NCBI RefSeq assembly: GCF_003353175.1
Contig: NZ_QHKS01000024.1
Location: forward strand, 1 to 64,000
Origin: Paraburkholderia lacunae
GTDB lineage: Bacteria; Pseudomonadota; Gammaproteobacteria; Burkholderiales; Burkholderiaceae
DNA length: 64,000 nucleotides
Reading direction: 5' to 3'
Made by a program: the position numbers and the translations under genes. Of the stretch, positions 1 to 6,997 are shown in pieces. Under the pieces are notes generated by a model. The model searched no databases and was not told where the DNA came from. It saw only the letters and a list, made by a program, of their open reading frames with translations. The number at the start of each line of letters is the position of its first letter. Within the stretch, counting starts at the first letter, position 1.

Positions 1-1
1 C

Positions 2-355
2 ATCGAGGCCAACGTGCCACCCCAACTGGACGTGCATCTGGTGATGGACAACTACGGTACGCACAAGACCTCCTCGATCAATACCTGGCTGGCTCGCCAT
101 CCGCGTTTCCATGCGCATTTCACTCCGACCTCTGCTTCCTGGATTAACCAGGTCGAACGATGGTTTGCCACGCTCAGCGAGACAGACATCCGCCGTGGCA
201 CTCATCGCTCCACCCGGCAACTCGAACAGGCTATTCGCCAATACATCCAGATCAACAACACTGATCCGAGACCTTTCAACTGGACCAAATCGGCCGACGA
301 CATCCTCGCCAGCGTCAAGCGATTTTGTCTACGAATTTCTAACTCGGGACACTAG
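2..355 (+). mobile_element. IS630-family transposase, C-terminal fragment
   Basis: The reading frame is open from the first base, so the gene begins outside the window and only its last ~118 codons are visible. The fragment carries the end of a DDE integrase core: the second catalytic Asp lies in the VMDNYGTHK motif and the third acidic residue is the Glu of NQVERWF, both typical of IS630-type transposases that cut and paste DNA at TA targets. The C-terminus looks intact. Whether the element is complete cannot be judged here. An IS5-type fragment follows 31 bp downstream, so this is an insertion-sequence cluster. Confidence 0.85.
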
Positions 356-386
356 CACGTGTGCTGCAAGTGCGCGTTCTTACTGC

Positions 387-740
387 ATGAATACTTCCGC
401 TTCAAATCTCCTCGCTGGCCCACCGGTCATTCATGATCTGACCGACGAGCAATGGCACCGCATCGTGCCGCTGCTGCCTGAAATGAAGGACCTTGGACCA
501 CGGCGCGGCCGTCCCTGCATCGATATCCGCTGCGTGGTCGACAGCGTGCTGTGGGTGCTGCGCACGGGCAAGGCGTGGAAAGCGCTGCCTGAGCGGTATC
601 CGCCTTATCAAACCTCGCATCGCTACTATTTGCGCTGGAAAAGGTCAGGTGTGCTGGCCAGCATCGCCTTCGCGCTATTCAATAGCGATGCGGTGTTGAC
701 CCGCCAGGATTCGCGCAAAGGCAGCGCGAGCACCGTCTGA
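387..740 (+). mobile_element. IS5-type transposase N-terminal domain (DUF4096), truncated
   Basis: This 117-residue frame contains the DUF4096 domain found at the N-terminus of IS5-family transposases: LTDEQWHRIVPLLP, the GRP turn, and the VLWVLRTGKAWKALPERY block. The DDE catalytic core that should follow is absent. After about residue 75 the frame continues into unrelated residues and stops at 740. The frame is open upstream to 111, but that part only shadows the IS630 fragment, so I start at the ATG at 387. It is most likely a dead remnant. Short stand-alone DUF4096 proteins do occur in Burkholderia, so expression is not excluded. Confidence 0.7.
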
Positions 741-765
741 ATCCCGCTTGTGCATCGCAAATGAA

Positions 766-791
766 AAAAGGCCGTCACTGGGTGGCGGCCT
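766..791 (-). terminator. Intrinsic terminator for a lost minus-strand gene
   Basis: Read on the minus strand, a GC-rich hairpin (GGCCG, short loop region, CGGCC) is followed directly by six T residues. It lies about 33 bp downstream of the minus-strand stop at 824-826 and fits the end of that truncated gene rather than the plus-strand IS fragment. Confidence 0.6.
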
Positions 792-823
792 TGGTTTACC
801 GGCGCTGCAAGTACGCCTGTCAA

Positions 824-916
824 TCAGGCCTGCTGTTCGACTTTGAACACCGAAACTGCACGCCGCGGACGGTCGGTCTGCTCATCGAGTGAGCCCCGGC
901 CGTGGCGGCGGATTCT
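824..916 (-). pseudogene. C-terminal remnant of an unidentified minus-strand gene
   Basis: On the minus strand an open frame of about 30 codons ends at a TGA at 824-826 and finishes VFKVEQQA. It is followed at a normal distance by the hairpin and T-run at 766-791. No start codon precedes it, because an in-frame stop lies at 917-919. The compact charged ending plus a proper terminator suggest the tail of a real gene whose body was removed, probably during the IS insertions to the left. I do not recognise the family. Confidence 0.35.
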
Positions 917-978
917 TTATTCCGTTGCTCAATATTCAGGCCGACACGCAGGGCCGACATGCCAAGCCGACATGAGAG

Positions 979-1000
979 ACGGCCGCCCCCTTGCGGCCGT
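979..1000 (-). terminator. Hairpin downstream of the Crp-family gene
   Basis: A perfect 8-bp inverted repeat ACGGCCGC / GCGGCCGT with a 6-nt loop lies 33 bp beyond the stop of the minus-strand regulator at 1033. The tail on that strand is only moderately T-rich, so it is a plausible but not classic terminator. Confidence 0.45.
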
Positions 1001-1032
1001 TGGAAGAGCGAGAAAGTGCCTGCGCGCCCGCC

Positions 1033-1779
1033 CTAGATCTGCTCCCGGCCGAACGCGCCCAGACGCTCGAGGTCTAGCACATCGATCTGGTTGTACGAGA
1101 GGCGCAAAATTTCCAGTTTTTCGAGGTTTTGCAGCGCCTGGTTGATCCGTTGCCGCGACACGCCGGCCAGCAGGCCGACTTCTTCCTGCGAAATGGCCAG
1201 CGTGCGGCCGGTGTCGGGGTACAGATCGGGATTGAACAGTTGCGCGAGCGACTGGGCGACACGCGCATCGACGTCCAGCAGCCGGCTATTCTGGATGGAT
1301 GCGATGAACTCGCCCATCCGGTTATTCAATTGACGGATCACGAAGCCGGTGAACGGCAGGCTCGATTCGAGCAGCGCATGGAACGTCGCCGACGGCACGA
1401 ACATCGTGAGCGAGGGTTGAATCGCGGCTACATCATATTTGCGCAACTCGCGCTTGATGACGCTGCCTTCGCCGAACCAGCCGCCGGGCGGTACGCCGGA
1501 GAGCGTGCAACTGCGTCCGGAAGCGTTGTAGATGGCGAGTTTGATCAGCCCCGAATGCACACCGATCCAGTAATCCGACGGTTCCTGGCGGCGCGCGATC
1601 CACGCTCCGCCTTCCAGGCGCTGCGCGTGCGAACTGGCGAGGACCATTGCCTGGTGTTCGTCGGCCAGCGCCCGGAACCACGCACAGGTGGCGAACAGTT
1701 GCGGCAGGTCGGCGTGCGCGACGCGCTCCGGCCGGTGCGAGCGTGCGCCTGCGAGGGGAGTGAGCTGAACGTCGTCCAT
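1033..1779 (-). CDS. Crp/Fnr-family transcriptional regulator
   Basis: This 248-residue protein has the usual Crp layout. An N-terminal cyclic-nucleotide-binding type beta-roll spans roughly residues 35-150, with the GGWFGEGSVI segment where ligand-binding loops sit. A dimer helix follows, then a winged helix at about 185-240 with the recognition helix in the GVSRQRINQAL stretch. No FNR-type N-terminal cysteine cluster is visible, so an Fe-S oxygen sensor is unlikely, and the ligand is unknown. It is divergent from the acyl-CoA ligase at 1967 across a 187-bp region with an inverted repeat, so it probably controls that gene and itself. Confidence 0.85.
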   Translation of the reverse strand: MDDVQLTPLAGARSHRPERVAHADLPQLFATCAWFRALADEHQAMVLASSHAQRLEGGAWIARRQEPSDYWIGVHSGLIKLAIYNASGRSCTLSGVPPGGWFGEGSVIKRELRKYDVAAIQPSLTMFVPSATFHALLESSLPFTGFVIRQLNNRMGEFIASIQNSRLLDVDARVAQSLAQLFNPDLYPDTGRTLAISQEEVGLLAGVSRQRINQALQNLEKLEILRLSYNQIDVLDLERLGAFGREQI

Positions 1780-1875
1780 AGGCGGCTCGGGGGGTGTCCG
1801 GGTTTAGGGCAAGGGCGGAAACTGAGGGCAACATGTAGCCGCTCAAGGTCGACCAGGGCGTACCACTCTGTCATT

Positions 1876-1893
1876 TGAACGACAGACAGTTCA
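1876..1893. promoter_or_regulatory. Inverted repeat TGAAC-N8-GTTCA, candidate operator
   Basis: A perfect 5-bp inverted repeat with an 8-bp spacer lies between the divergent Crp-family gene and the acyl-CoA ligase gene. Its size and position suit a Crp-type dimer site, but the half sites do not match the classic TGTGA. Confidence 0.4.
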
Positions 1894-1966
1894 GCATGAC
1901 AATTGCTAGGCTAGTTCATCAAACAGAATAACCGACGGCGCGGTCCGCGCCTCAGGAGACGATGCC

Positions 1967-3598
1967 ATGAAGCACATGTTCGAAGAAGGGCTCGAGCGCC
2001 GCGAGGCCAACTACGTCCCGCTGACGCCACTCGATTTCATCGTACGCGCCGCGGAAGTCTATGGCGAGCGGCCCGCGGTCGTCCATGGGGAGATTCGCCG
2101 TAACTGGCGCGAGACCTACGAGCGTACGCGGCGGCTGGCCAGCGCGTTGCAGCAGGCCGGTATCGGGCGCGGCGACACGGTCGCGGCTTTGCTCCCCAAC
2201 ATTCCTCCGATGATAGAAGCGCACTTCGGCGTGCCGATGGCCGGGGCCGTGCTCAATACGCTGAATACGCGACTCGACGTGTCGTCTTTACTGTTCATGC
2301 TGCGGCATGGCGAGGCGAAGGCGCTGATCGTCGATACGGAGTACAGCGAGTTTGCACATCGCGCGGCGCTGGAATTCCCGGCGTTGCGGGTAATCAGCGT
2401 AGCCGACGCTATGCCTGCCGACGCGGACAAATTCATCCGCGCGACCGATTACGAAGCGTTCCTGCAATCCGGCGACCCTGAGTTCGCGTGCCTGCCGCCC
2501 GCCGACGAGTGGGACGCCATTGCGCTGAACTACACCTCGGGTACGACTGGCGATCCGAAGGGCGTGGTCTACCACCATCGCGGCGCCTATCTGAACGCGC
2601 TCAGCAACATCCTCGAGTGGGACATGCCCAAGCATGCGGTCTATCTATGGACGTTGCCGCTCTTTCATTGCAACGGCTGGTGTTTCGCGTGGACCGTCGC
2701 CGCGCGTGCCGGCGTCAACGTCTGTCTGCGTAAATTCGATGCGAAGACGGTGTTCGACCTGATTCGCCGCGAAGGCATCACGCATTATTGCGGCGCGCCG
2801 ATCGTGCAGAGCGCGCTCGCCAATGCGCCGGCTGAGTGGCGCGAGGGCATCGCGCATCGTGTGTCGACGATGGTGGCGGGTGCGGCGCCGCCGCCCGCGG
2901 TGATCGCGAAGATGAAGGAGATCGGTTTCGACCTGACGCACGTGTATGGACTCACGGAAACCTATGGGCCGGCCGCGGTCTGCGCGAAACAGGATCACTG
3001 GGAAATGCTCGACGACAACGCGCGCGCCGAACTGACTGCACGGCAAGGCGTGCGCTATCACCTGCAAGCAGCAGTGGCGGTACTCGACCCCGACACACTC
3101 GAGCCGGTGCCGAACGACGGCGACACGCTCGGTGAAATCATGTTCCGCGGCAACATTTGCATGAAGGGCTATCTGAAGAACGAGCGCGCCACGGAAGCGA
3201 CCTTCCGCGGCGGCTGGTTCCATACCGGCGATCTGGGCGTGCGGATGCCTGACGGCTATATCCGAATCCGCGATCGCAGCAAGGACATCATCATTTCGGG
3301 GGGCGAGAACATCTCGAGCATCGAGATCGAAGACACGCTGTACCGGCACCCTGCGGTCTCGGTGGCCGCCGTGGTGGCGATGGCCGATCCAAAATGGGGC
3401 GAAGTGCCGTGCGCCTTCGTCGAACTCAAGGAAGGCGCTCAGGTCACCGCGGAAGAGATCATCGCGCACTGCAGGCTGTTTCTTGCGGGATACAAGCTGC
3501 CAAAAGCAGTGCGCTTCGGCGAATTGCCGAAGACGTCGACGGGAAAAATCCAGAAGTTCGAGCTGCGTGCGCGGATCAAATCGGAAGGAACCGAATAG
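1967..3598 (+). CDS. Acyl-CoA synthetase (AMP-dependent ligase)
   Basis: This 543-residue member of the ANL superfamily activates a carboxylic acid to an acyl-adenylate and then to its CoA thioester. The P-loop YTSGTTGDPKG lies near residue 188, the A5 motif YGLTETYG near 327, the A7 region GWFHTGDLG near 416, and the catalytic lysine in the C-terminal STGKIQKFEL motif. Length and motifs match medium- or short-chain fatty acid CoA ligases of the AlkK/DmdB-like group. The exact substrate cannot be read from sequence. The ATG at 1967 follows a GGAG ribosome site. It is divergent from the Crp-type regulator, its probable controller. Confidence 0.88.
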   Translation: MKHMFEEGLERREANYVPLTPLDFIVRAAEVYGERPAVVHGEIRRNWRETYERTRRLASALQQAGIGRGDTVAALLPNIPPMIEAHFGVPMAGAVLNTLNTRLDVSSLLFMLRHGEAKALIVDTEYSEFAHRAALEFPALRVISVADAMPADADKFIRATDYEAFLQSGDPEFACLPPADEWDAIALNYTSGTTGDPKGVVYHHRGAYLNALSNILEWDMPKHAVYLWTLPLFHCNGWCFAWTVAARAGVNVCLRKFDAKTVFDLIRREGITHYCGAPIVQSALANAPAEWREGIAHRVSTMVAGAAPPPAVIAKMKEIGFDLTHVYGLTETYGPAAVCAKQDHWEMLDDNARAELTARQGVRYHLQAAVAVLDPDTLEPVPNDGDTLGEIMFRGNICMKGYLKNERATEATFRGGWFHTGDLGVRMPDGYIRIRDRSKDIIISGGENISSIEIEDTLYRHPAVSVAAVVAMADPKWGEVPCAFVELKEGAQVTAEEIIAHCRLFLAGYKLPKAVRFGELPKTSTGKIQKFELRARIKSEGTE

Positions 3599-3616
3599 AT
3601 CGCGCGTGATTTTCTA

Positions 3617-3634
3617 GCGCGCCCGATGGCGCGC
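3617..3634 (+). terminator. Hairpin after the acyl-CoA synthetase
   Basis: A perfect 7-bp GC-only inverted repeat GCGCGCC/GGCGCGC with loop CGAT starts 18 bp after the ligase stop. There is no T-run, so termination efficiency is uncertain. Confidence 0.35.
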
Positions 3635-3675
3635 AAAGTCGTGCTTAAAGGGGGCACACGCGGAGGCACACGCGC

Positions 3676-3900
3676 TTAACCGCGCGTGTCGACCCAGTTG
3701 CGTGCCCAGCGTGCCGAGTGCTGCAACGCCTGCTCTTCGTTCGCGAAGTAGTCGAGCGAATAGAACTGGTAGCGCCCTTCGGCACGCGCACTGTCGGCGC
3801 GTTCGAGCAGCAGGTTGGATGAAAAGCTACCGTCGGGCAAACGATGCGCCGAGGGTTGGACGGCATAGCCGTTGTAGTGATGAATATGTTTGTTTTGCAT
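3676..3900 (-). CDS. Small conserved-type hypothetical protein
   Basis: This 74-residue soluble protein begins MQNKHIHHYNGYAV and contains paired aromatic and acidic segments (RYQFYSLDYFANEEQAL) and a Trp-rich C-terminus. The ATG at 3900 is preferred because upstream codons in the same frame (to 4176) show no protein-like composition and cross the noncoding region after the cold-shock gene. It lies downstream of cspA on the same strand, separated by about 280 bp and a strong hairpin, so it probably has its own promoter. No function is recognised. Confidence 0.6.
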   Translation of the reverse strand: MQNKHIHHYNGYAVQPSAHRLPDGSFSSNLLLERADSARAEGRYQFYSLDYFANEEQALQHSARWARNWVDTRG

Positions 3901-4144
3901 TTTAATTTTAATGATGTTCGAGTGCGCGCATGCCGTGCGAATCCTGCACGGACGAGCCGATTCAAGCCATTGCGAGCCGAATCTGAACGCAGTCGGAAAG
4001 CGAAAAAAGGGCGTTGAAGCCAGAGGGAGAATGAGGTGCAACGAGGCGTTTGGCGCTTGGAGCTTGCTGCTGAAAACCGATGCAGCTAAAAGCGATCGCG
4101 CCAACTGTGGGAGACAAAAGCTCCGCGAGGATGTCGCTGCAACC

Positions 4145-4166
4145 CGGTGTCCGTTGCCGGACACCG
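4145..4166 (-). terminator. Hairpin with GCAA tetraloop downstream of cspA
   Basis: On the minus strand a perfect 9-bp stem CGGTGTCCG/CGGACACCG closes a GCAA (GNRA) tetraloop 13 bp beyond the cold-shock stop codon. No T-run follows. It could stabilise the cspA mRNA 3' end as well as terminate. Confidence 0.5.
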
Positions 4167-4178
4167 AGCCCTTCAAAC

Positions 4179-4382
4179 TTACAGCGGCTTGATGTTAGCC
4201 GCTTGCAGACCCTTCGGGCCTTGCTTCGTTTCGAAGCTCACCTTCTGATTTTCAGCCAGCGTCTTGAAGCCGTCGCCGCTGATTTCGGAGAAGTGCGCGA
4301 ACAGGTCGTCGCCGCCCTTGTCCGGGGTGATGAAGCCAAAGCCTTTGCTGTCGTTGAACCACTTAACGGTACCGGTATCCAT
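4179..4382 (-). CDS. cspA: Cold-shock protein, CspA family
   Basis: This 67-residue single OB-fold protein has the RNP1 motif KGFGFI and the RNP2-like DLFAHF, which bind single-stranded RNA and DNA. Such proteins act as RNA chaperones and antiterminators in the cytoplasm. Length, the start MDTGTVKWFND and the end AANIKPL match the standard Burkholderiales CspA. About 290 bp of noncoding DNA lies upstream, enough for the long 5' leader typical of cold-regulated csp mRNAs, though I cannot define that leader. The symbol marks the family. Paralogs elsewhere in the genome are likely. Confidence 0.93.
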   Translation of the reverse strand: MDTGTVKWFNDSKGFGFITPDKGGDDLFAHFSEISGDGFKTLAENQKVSFETKQGPKGLQAANIKPL

Positions 4383-4676
4383 GAAGAATCCTTGAGAAAA
4401 GAAATAGAAAGATTTGCTCTGCTGAGAGCGAGTGAAGCATCAAGGAGGGAGAGGACAACGAATACCGCTGAGGGAGCGAGCAATTGATGAACAGCAATCG
4501 AACTTCTTGAACTTCGGACGTCACAGTAACCGCCCGGCCGTGTCAGCGTCAACATTTAACTTGTAACTGTTTTGCCGCGCACGTCGTATTGCACGCGCCG
4601 GCTCGCCCGACGATGTGGCCCTGGTTGCCGGCTTGTCATGTCTGGCGGGACAAGCCGGTGACACACAGACGATGCT

Positions 4677-5312
4677 TCAGATGCCCGTTTTGTGTGCCGT
4701 CAGGATCAGGCGCAATCCGAGCGCCGCAACCGCGCCCGCCGCGACGCGATCGATCCAGGCCTTCCATGTCAGATAGATTTCGCGCGGCCGTTTGCTTGAA
4801 AAGCAGAATGCGACCACGGTGTACCAGCCGGCTTCGATGGCGAATATGGCAGGCGGCAGTGCGAAGTAGCACCACAGCGGGGGATGTTGCGGGAGCAGGG
4901 CCGCGAAAATGCTGCCGTAGTAGACAGCTGTCTTCGGATTGCTGAGTTGTGTGCTCAAGCCGATCCAGAAGGATTTGCGCACATTGGTGGCGTCGGCTTG
5001 TGCGCCGTCGAACGCGAGCGGTTTGGCGGCGCCGCGCCAGATCTTCGACGCGAGGTAGATCAGATACAGGCCACCCGCTACTTTCAAACCGACGTATAGC
5101 CACTCGACCGTGGCGAGCAAGGTGTAGAGGCCGAGCAGTGCGATGCCGCTAAAAAATACGCCGCCGATGCCCATACCCGCGGCTGTTGCGAGGCCGTCTC
5201 CGCGGGATAGGCCGATGGCATTGCGGGCGACGATCACGAAGCTGGGTCCGGGGCTCATGGCGCCCAATAGCAATGCGGCCAGAATGGTGGCGATGGCGGT
5301 TGATGCGGACAT
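4677..5312 (-). CDS. LysE/RhtB-family amino-acid exporter
   Basis: This 211-residue inner-membrane protein has about six hydrophobic segments. The N-terminal family signature GAMSPGPSFVIVARNAI and the mid-protein LSNPKTAVYYGSIFAALLP are diagnostic of the LysE/RhtB superfamily, which exports amino acids such as homoserine, threonine, leucine or lysine using the proton gradient. Substrate cannot be assigned. It is transcribed toward cspA but separated by nearly 300 bp, so I treat it as a single gene. No LysG-like regulator sits beside it. Confidence 0.85.
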   Translation of the reverse strand: MSASTAIATILAALLLGAMSPGPSFVIVARNAIGLSRGDGLATAAGMGIGGVFFSGIALLGLYTLLATVEWLYVGLKVAGGLYLIYLASKIWRGAAKPLAFDGAQADATNVRKSFWIGLSTQLSNPKTAVYYGSIFAALLPQHPPLWCYFALPPAIFAIEAGWYTVVAFCFSSKRPREIYLTWKAWIDRVAAGAVAALGLRLILTAHKTGI

Positions 5313-5656
5313 TTTGCGTTTCCCCCGACGGTTGAAGGCGATGAGTCACTGGAAAATAGCATGATCGGGAGAGGTTAGGGTCTTTCCCGCATAGCACTAA
5401 GAGTTGTACAACCGCCCCGGGCAGGCTGCACTGCGGGCGTCACAAAATGGATGCTAGAATTCCCTTCCATACGCTGAAGCAGCCTCGGAACACCGAGGCG
5501 ACCAGGGCGCGATTCGAGCCGTTTGAGCTGTTTGAGCCGCTTGCCGGCGAATTCCCCAGAATCCATGATTTGTTGAGCATGATTTCCAGATGCGAATTTC
5601 GCGCATCGGGGAGCGGCATCGCGAGTTCGATTTGCACCCACTCATCCGATTCATGC
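5313..5656. other. Noncoding stretch upstream of the H-NS-like gene
   Basis: Several short frames overlap here on both strands, but none has convincing composition, a ribosome site or a recognisable family. It presumably holds the lysE-type promoter at its left end. The direct triplet gagccgtttgagctgtttgagccg near 5516 is the only notable pattern. Confidence 0.4.
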
Positions 5657-5686
5657 AAAGGCTTCGCGTTGTTTAGCGAAGCCTTT
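5657..5686 (+). terminator. Strong 11-bp hairpin ahead of the H-NS-like gene
   Basis: AAAGGCTTCGC and GCGAAGCCTTT form a perfect 11-bp stem with an 8-nt loop, followed by GTTT. It ends 43 bp before the ATG at 5730. With no clear gene ending just upstream, it may act as an attenuator or leader structure for the downstream gene rather than a plain terminator. Confidence 0.55.
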
Positions 5687-5729
5687 GTTTCTCGAACACG
5701 AGCATTATCAGCCGCGAAACCGGGACGTT

Positions 5730-5993
5730 ATGAAAGAGCGAGAAGAACAACGGCTGTTCGACCTCGACGGGAATGCGCGTGAGCGCCTGATCCTGTGGAT
5801 ACGACGCCGCATGGACGAATACGGCATCACAATGGAAGCACTCGCAGATGCGATCGAAAGAGACGCTGCCGCGACCAAAGCCGTGATGTATCGCGATGCC
5901 TTCGGCAATACATGGGACGGTTATGGCGATAAACCGGATTGGCTAGCGCGCGCGATTTACGCCGGGCAAAACATCGATCATTTCCGTTGCTAA
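5730..5993 (+). CDS. Short H-NS-like protein with altered DNA-binding hook
   Basis: This 87-residue protein aligns with the C-terminal half of Burkholderia H-NS proteins. A DEYGIT segment leads to VMYRDAFGNTWDGYGDKPDWL, which corresponds to the H-NS DNA-binding box YRDP-x-G-x-TWSGRGRxPxWL, and an ending NIDHFRC corresponds to the usual EDFLI tail. The AT-hook-like arginines of the G-R-G-R core are replaced (G-Y-G-D), and the N-terminal oligomerisation coiled coil is short. It may modulate another H-NS instead of silencing DNA directly. The ATG at 5730 is chosen over a TTG at 5685 that lies inside the hairpin. Confidence 0.6.
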   Translation: MKEREEQRLFDLDGNARERLILWIRRRMDEYGITMEALADAIERDAAATKAVMYRDAFGNTWDGYGDKPDWLARAIYAGQNIDHFRC

Positions 5994-6187
5994 CGGCGCG
6001 ATTGGGTCTGCGCCGCGCGCTGTTTTCCTGCGTTGCTTCGCTGCGCTTGATGTCCGTATGCCTGCGGGCGGTGGCGTACGGCCCATAGCACCGCCAAAGG
6101 CGAAAACCTCAAAATCGCCGAACAAGAAATACAAACCACAAAAACTTAGTTCACCCGCGAGGGCGCCATCTCTATGCTGTGGATCAT

Positions 6188-6201
6188 CTTGTCATAACAA
6201 G
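6188..6201. promoter_or_regulatory. CTTGT-N4-ACAAG palindrome, candidate GntR operator
   Basis: A perfect 5+4+5 palindrome lies 16 bp before the ATG of the GntR regulator. Its size fits GntR/HutC operators (short palindromes, often GT-N-AC). It is a good candidate for autoregulation of the whole 6218-10272 operon. Confidence 0.5.
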
Positions 6202-6217
6202 TGAACAAGGCAACAGC

Positions 6218-6997
6218 ATGCCGAAATCCCCAGCGGGCATTGTGCTCCACCTATCGAAGCCCCCGCTCTACGAGCAGATCAAAGCCGAACTTCGCGCTCG
6301 CATTCTGAGCGGCACGTACGCCGCTCACACTCAGATGCCGTCCGAAAACGACCTCTGCGCAATGTTCAGCGTCAGTCGCATCACCGTGCGGCAAGCCTTG
6401 GGCGATCTGCAAAAAGAAGGCCTCGTTTTCAAACTTCACGGTAAGGGCACCTTCGTCGCCAAGCCGAAAGCCTTCCAGAACGTCAGCGCACTGCAAGGCT
6501 TCGCTGAAGCCATGTCGTCGATGGGCTACGAAATCGTCAACCTGCTCAAACATATCCGTTTCATTCCGGCCACCGCGCGAATAGCCAGTCGCCTGAGCTT
6601 GCCGGAAGGTGCGAAAGTCGCCGAAATCCAGCGTGTGCGCCTGCTCAATCGCGAACCGGTTTCGCTCGAAGTCACCTGGGTACCCGAAGCATTGGGCAAA
6701 CGCCTGGCAAGCGCGGACCTCGTGACCCGCGACATCTTCCTGATCCTCGAGAACGATTGCGGTGTGCCGCTCGGCCATGCCGACGTTTCGATCGACGCCA
6801 TCCTCGCCGACGATGAAATCGTCGAAGCGTTAAACGTTGAAGAGGGCAGCCCGGTGTTGCGCATCGAACGCCTCACGCATGACGTGGACGGTACGCCGAT
6901 CGATTACGAATACCTCTATTTCCGTGGCGATGCGTTTCAGTATCGCTTTCGCATCGACCGTCAGAAAGAGAAGAAAGTCGCAAGGAAGACGAAATGA
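6218..6997 (+). CDS. GntR/HutC-family transcriptional regulator
   Basis: This 259-residue regulator has an N-terminal winged helix (PLYEQIKAELRARILSG, then SVSRITVRQALGDLQKEGLV) at about residues 10-80 and a C-terminal UTRA ligand-binding domain (about 100-245, with the motif LNVEEGSPVLRIERL). UTRA domains bind small metabolites that release the repressor. The start at 6218 is chosen because it lies just behind a CAAGG ribosome site, whereas the ATG at 6179 precedes the palindrome at 6188. Its stop overlaps the next start (ATGA), so it is the first gene of an operon with the AprA-like flavoprotein and probably senses that pathway's substrate. Confidence 0.85.
   Translation: MPKSPAGIVLHLSKPPLYEQIKAELRARILSGTYAAHTQMPSENDLCAMFSVSRITVRQALGDLQKEGLVFKLHGKGTFVAKPKAFQNVSALQGFAEAMSSMGYEIVNLLKHIRFIPATARIASRLSLPEGAKVAEIQRVRLLNREPVSLEVTWVPEALGKRLASADLVTRDIFLILENDCGVPLGHADVSIDAILADDEIVEALNVEEGSPVLRIERLTHDVDGTPIDYEYLYFRGDAFQYRFRIDRQKEKKVARKTK

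Noticed and set aside
111..386. Upstream extension of the IS5-type frame
   Set aside because: This part is a different frame of the IS630 transposase fragment, so the protein is started at 387.
5447..5782. 111-codon plus-strand frame before the H-NS-like gene
   Set aside because: It crosses the strong hairpin at 5657 and overlaps the H-NS-like gene; residues show no protein-like pattern.
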